From NCBI GenBank assembly GCA_905221605.1, contig CAJNDS010000713.1:335001-399000 (forward strand): DNA of 64,000 bases. Direction: 5' to 3'. Positions within the stretch are counted from its first letter, which is position 1. The number at the start of each line of letters is the position of its first letter. The notes below the pieces were generated by a model, which was given only the letters and a program-made list of their open reading frames with translations, ran no database searches and was not told the origin of the DNA. Of the stretch, positions 45,590 to 57,429 are shown piece after piece. A program made the translations under genes and the position numbers. The DNA is from Symbiodinium natans. Lineage: Eukaryota; Sar; Dinophyceae; Suessiales; Symbiodiniaceae.

Positions 45590-48500
45590 TGCCGAGCGCG
45601 CTCGAATGCTAGCAATGCAGCATGAAGCCTGGGCCGAAGCGCGTGAGTTCTGCAAGCAGAACTGAACAAGAAGAAAAGCCCTAAACCCTAAACCCCAAAC
45701 TCTTAAACCCTAAACCCTAAGCCCTCAACCCTAATTAAACTCTAAAACCTGAACCCTAAACCCTCAACCCCATACCCGCGTTGTTCAGATGGCGCCTTGG
45801 GCAGCGTACGCATTGCAGTACACAAAGAGCCCAATACCCTTTAAAAGGAGTTTCGTGTTTAGGGTTTAGGGACATCTTGAAAGGGCCGGTGGCTTAGTTC
45901 ATCAGCCCGCCACCATACGGCATTCTCGAACATGTCTGTGACCGAAGCTCCAGTCCCTCTGTGCCCGTCAAGCCCTAAATCCCTCACCCCCTAAACCCTG
46001 AACCCTGAAGCCTAAACCCTAAACCCGAAGACCTAAACCCTAAACCCCTAAACCATCCTAAACCCCTAAACCCCCTTAACCCCTAAACCCTGAGCCCCTG
46101 AACCCCTGAACCCAAAACCTCCTCAACCCCCCAAAGCACCCAAAAACCCTGAAACCTCAACAAGCCCCTAAACCACACAAAGCCCCTAACCCGTCTAAAC
46201 CCTAAACCCTAAACCCTGAACCCTGAACCCTGAACCCTGAACCCTGAACCCTGAACCCTAAACCCTGAAGCTGTTGAAGCTCTTGGCTTCTGACCGATGC
46301 AGCCGCGAGGCTCGGGCATGGAAGTGGCCTCACGGTCTTCACCTAGTTAGTTTTAGGGTTTAGGGTTTAGGGTTTAGGGCTTAGGCTTTAGGGTTTAGGG
46401 TTTAGGGTTTAGGGTTTTAGGGTTTAGGGTTTAGGGTTTAGGGTTTAGGGTTCAGGGTTCAGGGTTCAGGGTTCAGGGTTTAGGGGTTTAGGGTTCCGTG
46501 CTTTAGGGTGTAGGGTAGTCGGAAGTCATCCAGAAGCGTGGGTAATGTTCGCAACGACCTCCCACACCAATCCGCTCGAACCCTACTCGTGCTGTCAGCT
46601 TGCCGCCCTCAACACAAAAAAGCCCTAGGCTCTGCCCGGGTCGGCCTGTGCCATGGCGCTGTCGTCAGGGCCCCTCGGTGGACTGGCAGGTGACCTGAAG
46701 CCTTACCAGCACGCCTGCTCCTTGAGAGACGTTGAATCCGAAGTGCTTTTGCTGCAACAGTTTCCATGCATTTCGGGTACCCTTGTCTCGGAGGTTCATG
46801 GGGTTCCTACACAAAGCATTGCAGCTGTTGGGGTACATAAAGGGCATCCCGCTATTTCTCGGAACACCCAAAATCCTGTCTCTGGGAGCTGAGTAAGTAT
46901 TGAGGGAATCCGAGGATGAGATGATCGACTGCGGTCGCCATCCCCGCTTTGACTAGAGTCTAGTAAAGTTTAATCGGCCGTCTTTTGCAACCCTTCACTG
47001 TCTCACATGGCCTTCGCGAGTTTTGTTTGAAATTGCCATTAGAGTGCCATTGGCTAGCATGTCAACCCCGCACATGGGTTTGCGGAGCAGGGACTGTGAG
47101 TAATCTGCGAGAGGAGCCAGGGCCCTAAGCCCTGCATGCTGAAGCCCTAAGACCTAGGCCCTATAGCCTGTCCGTCTAACCCCAAACATCCCAAAACCCT
47201 AAACCCAAGCTTCAAACCGCAGCCCTAAACCCTAAACTTTAAAACCTGCAACCTTAAACCCTAACACCCTCAGCCCTAAAACTCTAAACTCTAAACCCCT
47301 GAACCCTTAACCCTAAACCCGAAGCCCTAAACCCTAAACCCTAAACCCCACCCCCGAAAACCCTAAACCCGAAACCCTACCTCCACTAGGTGGACCCGGC
47401 TAGCTTCGAGCATTACGTGGAGCTGCTTCGCCAGGGCTCTGCCGGGGCTCTGCGTGTAGCGGCCGCGTCGAGGCCGCGGGGTTTTGTGGGTCTTGCGGAC
47501 TCTAGGGTTTTGCAGTCTATTTTTTAAAAGGGTAGTCTTAGGATCGTTTGAAGTTCTATTTTTTCTCATGGTTTCTAAGGCTTTTTGTTTTTTTTTGTTA
47601 TTTCTTTCTTTCCAGGGTTTGTAGGGTTTTGCTTCAAGGTTTGTAAACGGGTTTGTTTGGGGTTCGGGGTTTAGGGTTCAGGGTTTAGGGTTTAGGGTTT
47701 CGGGGATCTCGGCTGGCTTCAGCTCTTGGGATGTTCACTTCGGGCAGGTCTTATATAAGATGGAGGATGCAGCCCGAACTCCAAACCCTGAACCCTAAAC
47801 CCTAACCCCTATCCGCTAAACCCTAAACCCTAAACCCTAAACCCTAAACCCTAAACCCTAAACCCTAAACCCTAAACCCTAAACCCTAAACTCTAAACCC
47901 CAAACCCTTATCCCTAAACTCTAAGCCCTAAACCCTGAACCTTGAGCTCCTTGAGCTGCCCCAACAGCCAGCACGGGAGGCTTCTGCAGCGCGAGGCGCA
48001 CAAGACCTCCACATTGGCCAAGGCCAGCATTTTTAGGGCTCCGGGGGTTTAGGGTTTGGGGTTTGGGGTTTAGGGTTTAGGGTTCAGGGTTTAGGGTTTG
48101 GGGTTTAGGGTTGAGGGTTTGCATGCCTGAGGCCGCCTTGGGCGCCGCAACCTCGATTCTGGATCACCCGGATGGCACTCCTGGCATGCTCGCCAAGAGA
48201 GAGACGGAGCGCCGCTTGCCCGTTTAGGGTTTAGGGTTTAGGGTTTTGGGTTTAGGGATGGTTCCACGGGTTCCATAGCTCCCGACCAGTGCTGTGCGTG
48301 TGGATGTGGGTCGGTCTTCCTAGGTTACGCAATTGCTTGGTGGAACCGGTACTTCAGAGACCTCACGAAGTATGAGCCCAGACGCATCCGAAGCTGGGAT
48401 GCAAGCATGGCTCTGCCTTAGGGTTTAGGGTTTAGGGTTTAGGGTTGCAAGTTCTTGTGCAGGACCCCGGTTTCCTGAGAAGAATTGGCTGAGGTGCTCG

Positions 48501-51420
48501 TCGGCGCATAGCCGATGCCATGGCCTCGAAAGATGCAGCAGATGCCAAGCTCACCGAACTCGAGTCCATCAACAAGGACGAGTTCAGGCAGAGATGCACT
48601 TCTCAGCAGTTCCTGCTACGCAGAAGCGTTCACTTCAAATCCATGAACCTCTTGGAAACGGAAACAATATATATATATATATATATATGGCACATCTATA
48701 TGTATGTACATATATATATATATATATATATATTGATAAGCCTTTAGGGAATGCACCTTTCTATAGCCCCAGGCGGCAGCTTACCGAGCAGCGGCAAGAC
48801 CTGCAGCAGCGAGAGATGGATTTAGCCACCAACACGCAGTCCACGCTTCAGATGAAGAAGGCTGCTGCCGAGGCGGGGAGGCCAATGTGGGGCATGGCAA
48901 GTGCTTGTGACTGAGGGTTTAGAGTTCTTGTGACTGAGGGTTTAGGGTTTAGGGTTTGGGGTTTAGGGGTTTGGGGTTTAGGGGGATCCGGAGATTCGAG
49001 TGCTTGCCCGCAGCTAAGGCAATAAATGACAAGAAGAGTGCTGCAAAATATCGAGACATGCTCGATGACTACTGGCACAAGCGGGAGCTCGAGCAGGTCA
49101 GCGTCATGGAAGCCTTGCTGCCCTCGTCGCTCTAAAGCCCTAAGCCCTAAACCCTAAACCCGAAACCCTAAACCCTAAACTCTAAACCCTAAACCCTGAA
49201 CTCAACCCCAAACCCTAAGACCCTAAACCCCCTCCTCAAGCCACCCTAACGCGCCGAATGGACTAAGGAAGCGAAACGGAACTTGATGAAGCAGGAGCGT
49301 TTCCTGATGCGCCTACCGTTTGTCCCGCTCTCAGCCCGGATGAAGAAGCCATGATGCCCACCCCCCTCCCCTCTGCACAAAGACCTGAAGCCCCAAGCGA
49401 CTAAAACGCTGTGGAACCCTACAAGGAAATGAAAACTGCAGAGCGCATGGCCAAATTCGCCGGCAGACGCCTGGAGAACGCAGATCCTTGGGCAGCGCAA
49501 GGTTGTCACTTTTCCAGGGTTTGGGGCGATTACTTGCCGCACGCACTAGTCCTCCATTTCGCTGGGGCATCTGCCCTGAACCCCCCAACCCTGAACTCTT
49601 AGCTCTAAATTTCATTGAGAAAAGCCAGAGGTAAAGGCCCACGCTGTGCTCAATGCCTGCAAAGGGGGTTTAGGGTTAGATATTCGTCCCAACAGGCAAG
49701 CGTTCGAAAGTGCTGACACTTCTTGGTGGGTATTTCCAGGATCCTTCTTTCAGGCCCTAGGGTACCGGGCTATATCATGAAAGGTACCCCAAACTCGTTT
49801 ACAAGGGACCGGAACATAGAGAACTGGGCATGCTGATGTAGATGCCAACCAGAAGGTGTCATGCACATGCTACTTTCAGGTCCTGAACCCCCGGACTAAA
49901 CAACCATCGACTCCATGAACATTCCTTCGTCCCCATTGCCTTTTCCAAGAAACAAGCGTGCCTCAGTTGGGAAACTTATTGTCGATGCTGGGATAGCAGC
50001 TTCCACTGTGACCTAGGCATAAACCATACATCCGAAACTCTTTATCCGTACCCCCTACCCTGCACTATGTCACGCACTATAAACCCTGTGAAGAGTTCCC
50101 AACACCATGAACGCGATACCCTTAGACCCCTTGCCTTAACCCCAATTGGCTCCTGAGGAGAAATCGCTGGGCTACATCAAAGGCCATCTAGAGTCTTGCG
50201 ATGCAGACGAGCTCAGGATTACGGGTTTTGCCCTTTCTGTCGAAATCCGAGGCTTCCCCCCTGTTAACACGCGCGCGCAAGCAATCACAAGCGCTCGCAA
50301 AAGCTGGGCGATTTTTCGGGGCACTCCTCGTCTCTTTGCACAGGAGTTTCCGAGCTTCAGAAGTCTAATCAGGGACAACTATCTCGATTGCGCGTGGTCG
50401 GAGGCATGACGCTTTTTTACCAAAGCTTTCGAGTAGTCCTTGTGAGGCTTCAGAGTGTTGCGTTGCTGAGGAGGAACTGACAACTGCGGCTCCGTTGAAG
50501 CCGACCAACCCCTACGAGAGGATGCCTTATGCTCTTTATCTGCGTCAAGTGCTGGAATCAATCGGAACCGAAGCAAGCCCCCGCCCCCCCCCCCGGGCCA
50601 TGTACCCAGGTAAGCTGCTACAGACTGGGGAAAACCCCCGCTGAAGCTGGCATTTCCGAGTGGCTCCTACTGTCCTTCCCTCAGAACTTGCGGGTTCATG
50701 GACAGGACTCATTTGGGGAATGCGGTTTACTGCAGGTGTCAATGGCGTCTGCCACGTGCCCCGCAGCAACGCCGTGGCGACTTCCTGTGCTCTGCTGACT
50801 GCCACCTTGTGACAGGGGGCGATGAGGGCCGAGATGTGAGCTGAAGCTACTGGTCAAAAAGGCGCTTGCAAGGCAAGCTTACGTTGTCTACACGCCCGGT
50901 CAGAGGAAGGCTTCTTGTCCATAACAATCGAGCATGCGTAGCCGTCACGCTGAGAAGAAGGCGAAGATGGAACGGTGGCAGCAGAGGGGTTCATGCTACA
51001 TGTTCCGTACGAGTGCAACTCATGCAATGGCAACTGAGCACAGCTCGGTTTTCGGAGTACAAGCACCTACCCGGCCCTCGGGAAACGGCAAGAAACCAGA
51101 ACTGTTAGCTTCACGCCTTTTGCGCCTTAAATGGTCGCCTGCAGCCTCCTGGCCCGTACCCTCTTCGTGACAGGCGCCTTTAGCTTGCTGCTCTCCGTGA
51201 TGGAAAATTTGTTGGGCTGCACCAATGACCGAAGAGATACCTTTGAGTGGCTCCTTGTGAACAGTCCACTTCCCTCTCTCCTCTCTCCCCCCCTCTTCAA
51301 GAAAAAGGCCCTAAGCAAGGGCGACCCCCACATTATCCCGAAGCGCCTTTGCCAGTTGCAGCACCGCTGGCCCTTCTCGGCTCACTTCTCTTCCAGGCCA
51401 AGGAATGTTGCGGGTTTGGT
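45590..51420 (+). CDS. Exon islands of unknown gene(s), charged helical protein
   Basis: Exon-like islands between telomere-type arrays, all plus strand: about 45590–45664 (ERARMLAMQHEAWAEAREF), 47391–47455 (VDPASFEHYVELLRQGSAG), 47971–48031, 48126–48221, 48325–48418 (YAIAWWNRYFRDLTKYEPRR), 48520–48600 (DAADAKLTELESINKDEFRQ), 48775–48890 (QRQDLQQREMDLATNTQST), 49014–49120 (AAKYRDMLDDYWHKRELEQV), 49256–49345 (EAKRNLMKQERFLMRLPF), 49412–49490 (EPYKEMKTAERMAKFAGRR), 50492–50575 (NPYERMPYALYLRQVLESIG), 50943–51050 (HAEKKAKMERWQQRG) and 51300–51410 (GDPHIIPKRLCQLQHRWPF). Most are bordered by AG and GT/GC. Composition (W, Y, K, E, R) suggests one soluble helical protein, but I recognise no family and cannot prove the islands join. 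Confidence 0.45.
46352..46455 (+). repeat. Interstitial telomere-type array (TTTAGGG)n
   Basis: About 14 units, mostly TTTAGGG, passing into TTCAGGG at the right end. A CCCTGAA array in the opposite sense lies at about 46215–46260, only about 90 bases away. Confidence 0.95.
46652..46892 (+). other. Open frame of unknown status
   Basis: 79 codons beginning MALSSGPLGGLAGDLKP with no recognised domain. A frame this long without telomere-type repeat is uncommon here, but there is no other support for coding. Confidence 0.2.
47817..47895 (+). repeat. Interstitial telomere-type array (CCCTAAA)n
   Basis: About 11 perfect CCCTAAA units ahead of the exon-like island at 47971. Confidence 0.95.
48667..48733. 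repeat. (AT)n microsatellite
   Basis: Two TATATA runs (48667–48687 and 48708–48733) separated by GGCACATCTATATGTATGTAC, directly after the exon-like island at 48520. Confidence 0.95.
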
Positions 51421-51929
51421 GGTACTCCCTGAATTCTTAACCCCCCCACCCCCCAAATCCCATACTTCCGGCATGAATCCCTCATCCATCTCCGTAAACC
51501 CATTTAAATCCTGAATCACCCTAAACGCTAAAGCCTAAACCCTAGACCCTAAGCCCTAAGCCCTATCTCCTCAGGTGTCCGTCGATCTCGAGATCCAGAG
51601 CTTGCGCCCTAGGAGAGGTTGCGGATTTCGGTAGTACCTGCACCAGTACCTGCACTCTAAACCCTAAACCTTGCACCCTAAAGCCTAAACCCTAAACGAC
51701 AAAACCCTAAACTCTGAACCCTAAACCGGGTTCGGGGCCTGAGGATGGGATGATAAGCCCTAGGCCCTAAACTCATCTAGGCTCGCAGCTTTGAGTGTTG
51801 CGGAAGGCTGATGGCCTTTTCAAAGAAATTGGGAGTTTCAAATTTCGACACGGAGGCGCTTAGTGTAGGGTCTAGGATTTAGGGTTCAGGGTTTGGGGTT
51901 TGGGGTTTCGCGTGGACTGTTGAGGCTTG

Positions 51930-54900
51930 GCCAACTTGAAGTATGCCGTGGACCAAGAAGCCGTGGCTGCGGCAACCGAGGCGGAGGCCGGCCTCGGTGC
52001 CCCCTTGCTTTGACAAGTCAGATTCGTGCCTTAGGTGGGGCATTCGACCCTAAGCCCTAAACCCTAAACCCGAAACCCTAAACCCTAAACCCTAAACCCC
52101 CAGTACCCTCAACCTTTAAACGCATCCTAAACGCGCACGAGCCCATGCTGGACACGCGGAGCTGCATGGCAACAAGCGCACGGCCAGGCCGCACGCGACG
52201 TCGGCCAGGCGGCGCTGGATCAGACTGAGGCGGTGTCGAGAAGAGTTTAGGGTTTTGGGTTTAGGGTTTCGGGTTTAGGGTTTCGGGCTGAGGGTTCAGG
52301 GTTGAGGGTTGAGAGTTGATGGCCTAGGGTGGAAGAGTTTTAGTAGAGAGTCTTAAACGTTTGCTGCGCAGAGGCGTATAGAACCAACCAAAGACCCCCA
52401 AAACTTAAAACCCCGAACAGCTTAAAGACCTAAGATACCTGTGGAAGCCCGAAAAGGCTCCTCTCTGCTTCTTCAGCCTTCCGTCAGGGCGAGCTGCTCC
52501 AGGCGAAGGCTGAGACCTTGGACGCCAGCGTCGCAGAAGCCCAGGCCAGTCCCGAAATCCCAGTGTTTGGGTTTTCGGGCCTGGGGTTTATTGAAATCAT
52601 TGAGATTATTAGGGGCTCAGGTCCGGGGAAATTTGGAGGAGTTTCGCGGGGTTTCAAGGAAAGTTTCTTTTTTGACCTTAATTTAACTCATGCTCACTCG
52701 GTCCGGGGAAGCTTCGAGCCATTTCTGCTTTACCTGATGAAAAATCTAATTGCCCCTAGTCAGGCCTACTGTTATCACGATGTGTCATGCTTTGTAAAGC
52801 CCCGGCTTCTAGACTCTGGTCTGACCGTGGGCTTCCCGATTTGGGGCTCCCTCGATATGTGCGGCAAGACGATGCATGGATTTCATCTCAAGCACCTGCC
52901 CTGGCAGAGGACCATCAGAAGTGGGCAATCAAAGACTTTCAAGTCAATAGAGAAGACAGAAGCGCAACACCTCGAGGGTTGAGGGATGTTGAGGGACAAG
53001 CCGGTAGCTGCAGTCATGATGTGTTGCACAAGAGCGAGGGTCCGGCACAGGGGATAGAGTACACACCCTTCCCTACACCCTAAACACTAAGGGTTTAGGG
53101 TTTAGGGTTTAGGGTACAGCCCTACACCAAGCCCAGAAGCTCGTGACGGAATGCCTTGCATCCTTGGACCACCCGAAACCATTGATTCGTTCAGCCCTCC
53201 ACCAAAGAAGGACAAGCGAGGGGAACGAGGGCTTTGAGGGCTTATGACGTAGGGTTTACCCTGAACCGGTGCCCCTAAAACCTCAAGCCCTGAAGCCCTC
53301 AAGCCCTAAACCCTAAGACCCTACAGCATAAAGCTCACGCCAGGCCACAGAGTTCGGTAGCCTGGGAGCTGCTGCCGGGACAGGGGAAGCGGCCGAGGAC
53401 CTTCCGGGTTCTTAGTCCTACACCCTAAACCCAAAACCCTCAACCCTCAACCCTAAAGCCTAAAGCCTCAACCCTCAACCCTAGACCCTAGACCCTCAAC
53501 CCTCAACCCTAAAGCCTCAACCCCTCAACCCTCAACCCTAATCCCAACCCTTTAAGGATGAGGCCTTTGGGAGGCCAGGGTCTTTTGGGGCGGCTTTCTT
53601 TCGAGAGTTCTCCATCCCCCCCTTCGCCCCGTTTAGGCTTTAGGGTTTAGGGTTTTGGGTTTAGGGTTTAGGGTTTACCTAGGCCCTCAAGCCGGGCCGG
53701 GGCAAGCCCTGAGTTTCAGAGATTCCGTACCTCAGTGGAAGTGCCCAGGCACGCCGGTTGGAAGCTTTAGGCGTGGGAAAAAAGCGCTCGAAGCCCACAC
53801 CCCCAACCCCGCTCTCCCCTAAACCCTAAACCCTAAACCCTGAACCCTGACCCTAAACCCTAAAACCTAAACCCTAAACCCTAAACCCCAAACCCTAAAC
53901 CCCAAATCCTAAAGCCCTAAGCCCGATTGGCAGGAGGGCGGAAGTGCCATTGCTGAGCAGGTGGAGGAAGTGGCCTCGAGCGTTGTGAAAGGCCTCGGCC
54001 CGGGACTTGGCGCACTGATCTGAGGTTTAGGGTTAGGGTTCAGGGTTCAGGGTTTAGGGTTTAGGGTTTAAGGTTTAGGGGTAGGGTTTAGGGTAGTTCC
54101 ATGCGCCCTTCATATTCATATGGTCCCTTACCTCCACCAAAAAGGGTTCTGATGTATGGGCCCTTGTTTAGAAGGGGTACCTTTTGAAGATGCTAAGGGA
54201 GCATGTAACTACCCTTAGAACTGAGCTGCCCTGCAAGTCCTGAACAGCTGTGAGCCTGAGCACTTAAAGCCTAAAGCCGAAACTCCCCAAAACCCGAAAA
54301 CCTAATGCCCTGAAACCCTAAAACCCTAAACCCTAAACCCTAAAACCCTAAACCATAAAACCCTAAAACCCTCAAACCCTAAACCCTAAACCCTAAAAGC
54401 CTAAAAGCCTAAAGCTTTTGGGTCCCAAAGGCGAGTTGCCAGCCACTGGCATGGCCTCAGCGGGAGCTTCAGAGGCCGTGGCAGATGCTGCGCACTGAGA
54501 TGGGCACTGAGAGCTTTTGGAGGGATTTAGGGATTTAGGGTTTAGGGTTACGGGTTACGGGTTTAGGGTTTAGGGCTTAGGGTTTAGGGTTTAGGGTTTA
54601 GGGTTTAGGGCTTATAACGAGCGGCTAGTACATAGCAACAAAGTTAACCAATAGTGGTGAATAACTGTAGCACGTAATACTGGATAGCCGTACGGAATAG
54701 CAAATCATGAGAATATTACTCGAAGTCGTGAGTTGATAAGATTATACTGATAGCAATCACCAGAATCAACAATCAAAGTTTACACATTATCATCATGAAC
54801 AGTGTAAGAGTAGTTATCATCACAATGGTGATAGTGAGCTGCAGGCAGCGGCAGAGGCTGTGGCTGGAGCAGCAGTGTCTTCGGTTGGAGTGGTTTGTGT

Positions 54901-56930
54901 CCCAGCTTCTTGTCTTGCTGCCGTGACCTTGGTGCGTCTGGCAGCATTGCATCGAATTGATTGGTTCCAGTGTCTTGAAGATGCCGTCAAGATAGCCCCT
55001 ACTTGCTCTGACCTACCTCTCTCTCTCTGTCTCGTTTTCTCCGTTTTCTTCCGATGTGAGCCTCTTCCTAAAGCCTCAACCCACATCCCTAGAAACGCTG
55101 AACCCTAAGCTAACCCTAAACCCTAAACCCTAAACCCTAAACCTTAAACCCTAAACCCTAAACCCTAAACCCTAAACCCTAAACCCTAAACCCTAAACCC
55201 CAAACCCTAAACCCTAAACCCTAAACCCTACACTTAAACCCTAAACCCCAAACCCTGAACCCTAAACCCTAAACCCCTAAACCCTCAGAGCCCTACTCCC
55301 CGGCTCCGAACCCCCCCAGGATGCCGCGCTGGCCGGCGCGGCGGGGGCGGTCGCGGAGCAGGGCCCAAAGGTGGCCGCGGCCGCGCAGGATTCCCGCCCA
55401 CTTGGGGGATTTTTGGGGTGTAGGGTTTAGGGTTTAGGGTTTGGGGTTTAGGGTTTAGGGTAACTTGGGTTGGGACTCTGTATGTATAACTCTAGGCAGG
55501 GTACCTTTGACCCTACATGAACCTACCCATGAAGCTTCAGGTAGCTCTCTGTGTGGGTTTTTGGCTCGTGCTAAAGCAAGAAGGGGTTTTGGGTTCTTCT
55601 GCGTTTTGTCGGGTTTTTCTCTTTCTGTTTTCAGGGATCTTGGATTTCCCCCTCGTCCCAAATTGTTTCTGCAGGTCGCAATTTGGGTTGCAGGCGGGGT
55701 TTGAGTGGGTTTGCAACTAGGTGTCTCGCGGACCGAAACGCGCCTGACGCGTCTGTCAGGAAGAGTGGGCACTGGGCTCTGAGGAGATCCAGGCTGCAAA
55801 CGATGAGCGCAGCAGCCTCAGCTGCTCCTCAGGCTGTCTCTGAGAATTGGAAGACAAAACTGCACAAAGAAGGCCTTGCTGTCGAGAAGGAGGTGCAGGC
55901 AGTCGCTCTTGAGGCCAAGTTGAGAAGCCTGTAGCTGCTGCGATGTAGCCTGTTGAGTGTTGTGCGGCAAGTTGTGCGGCAGCAGGGCGACGTCCCAATT
56001 CTGGAAGCTGGTTCCTACAGCTCCCATGATGCAGCGGTGGCGAGCGTCATGACGGCCGTCGGGCGACACAGCATGCCCACCACAGTTTGGTACCCGTTTT
56101 CAGCATGAAGTGGTAAGTAGATGAGTAGATTCAGCTGCAAACAAGGGTGGATACTTGCTGGCCGCATCGGGAACGCAGCTGGTGGTGTTGGCAGTGCAGG
56201 CAAGCACCCCAAGCCCTAAGACCGTGGGCCTGCCTACCTCTGCCTATGTCTGCGGGTTGCACACAGACGCCCCAGGCTCCCTTGGCCCTGGTGGTGCTCA
56301 CGCAGTGGCTTCTGGGGGCTGGTGTCAGGTTCTCACATCTCTTTCAAGCCAGTGTGATTTTGCAGTTAAGTTTGGGTTCCCCCCCGATGCTTATAGGTAT
56401 GGTCATTAAGTAACACCCTAAAAAGGGGCTCCGCACAAAGAGGACCACAAAACGGGACCCTATTTTGAGCAACCTGTATTTCTGTGCCTGTCATGCCTGG
56501 GACATGAGGCGAGCACCATGGACAAGGTTGCAAAGGTCAGATCGCAGGATCGTTTGCCCGACTGGGATCCGCATGCGGGGATATCCCTAAACCCTACACC
56601 CTAACCTAAATCCTAAACCCTGAACCCAGGGCCCTTTCTCCACGTGCAGGACTACGATTCGTTGTGGCTCACGGGGCTGGTAGCCCAAGCGGCACTGGCT
56701 GCAGCCTCGGAACGCATGAGGGTTTAGGGTGTAGGGTTTAGGGTTCAGCGTTTGGGGTTTAGGGTTTAGGCTAGCTGGCAGAATTGGCGATGATTTGGTC
56801 TTGGGTTCCCACCGCCCTACAAGTAACTACCCACGAACCCTTCAAGTGGCTGCAGTATGGCGCCGTGGCGACCATGATGCTGAACCCGTGGGCGGACATC
56901 GTCGTCCTGGCATCCAGGCAAGAAGGGGAC
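51930..56930 (+). CDS. Exon islands of unknown gene(s), alanine/glutamate-rich
   Basis: Islands between telomere-type arrays: about 51935–52005 (YAVDQEAVAAATEAEAGLG), 52170–52235 (QAARDVGQAALDQTEAVS), 52490–52550 (ELLQAKAETLDASVAEAQA), 53935–54020 (DWQEGGSAIAEQVEEVASSV), 54425–54500, 54845–54880 (LQAAAEAVAGAAVSS), 55320–55390 (DAALAGAAGAVAEQGPKVAA), 55803–55930, 56155–56205 (YLLAASGTQLVVLAVQ), 56650–56720 (DYDSLWLTGLVAQAALAAAS), 56840–56925 (WLQYGAVATMMLNPWADIVV). Early islands are coiled-coil-like; later ones are hydrophobic. No family recognised. They may continue the previous group or belong to a second gene. Confidence 0.35.
55119..55235 (+). repeat. Interstitial telomere-type array (CCCTAAA)n
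   Basis: About 16 units of CCCTAAA with isolated variants (CCTTAAA, CCCCAAA), continuing in degenerate form to about 55285. Confidence 0.95.
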
Positions 56931-57429
56931 CTTGAGCCCGAAAGTCCTTAAGACCCGGAACCACAACCCCCCCCCCCCCCCAAAAAAAAAAAAAAAAAGG
57001 AAACAGCAATAAGAGACGGCGACGGCCCGAACCCCTTCAGAGCTTTAGAGCAGGTTCGAGGAGGCCGGCGAAGCTGCGGCGCAGCAGCTGCCGGGAGCTT
57101 TGAGCTGACGCCGCGAGCTTGCGCGATCGGAGTTGGTGACGCGAGGTCCTCGCTGCCGGCCCTTGCCACAAAGGACCGGGCACGTGCGACTTTTGTGATG
57201 CATGATCGATCTTGTGCTTTCGGATGGGTGAAGGCCTTCTCCATTCTTGGACAAGATCCGCTGAACCACACGAGATCGTTCAGGGCTTAGAGGGTGGATG
57301 TGACATCCGTCACTGCAGTCTTTGCCTAGCTGCCTGGCTCGTGCTGCCGCTGTTGGGAGGTCAGCTCAGCAGCCTGCAGCGTGGAACTTAAGCTCCGGAG
57401 GGAAGCTGCCAAAATTCCACCCATGAAAA

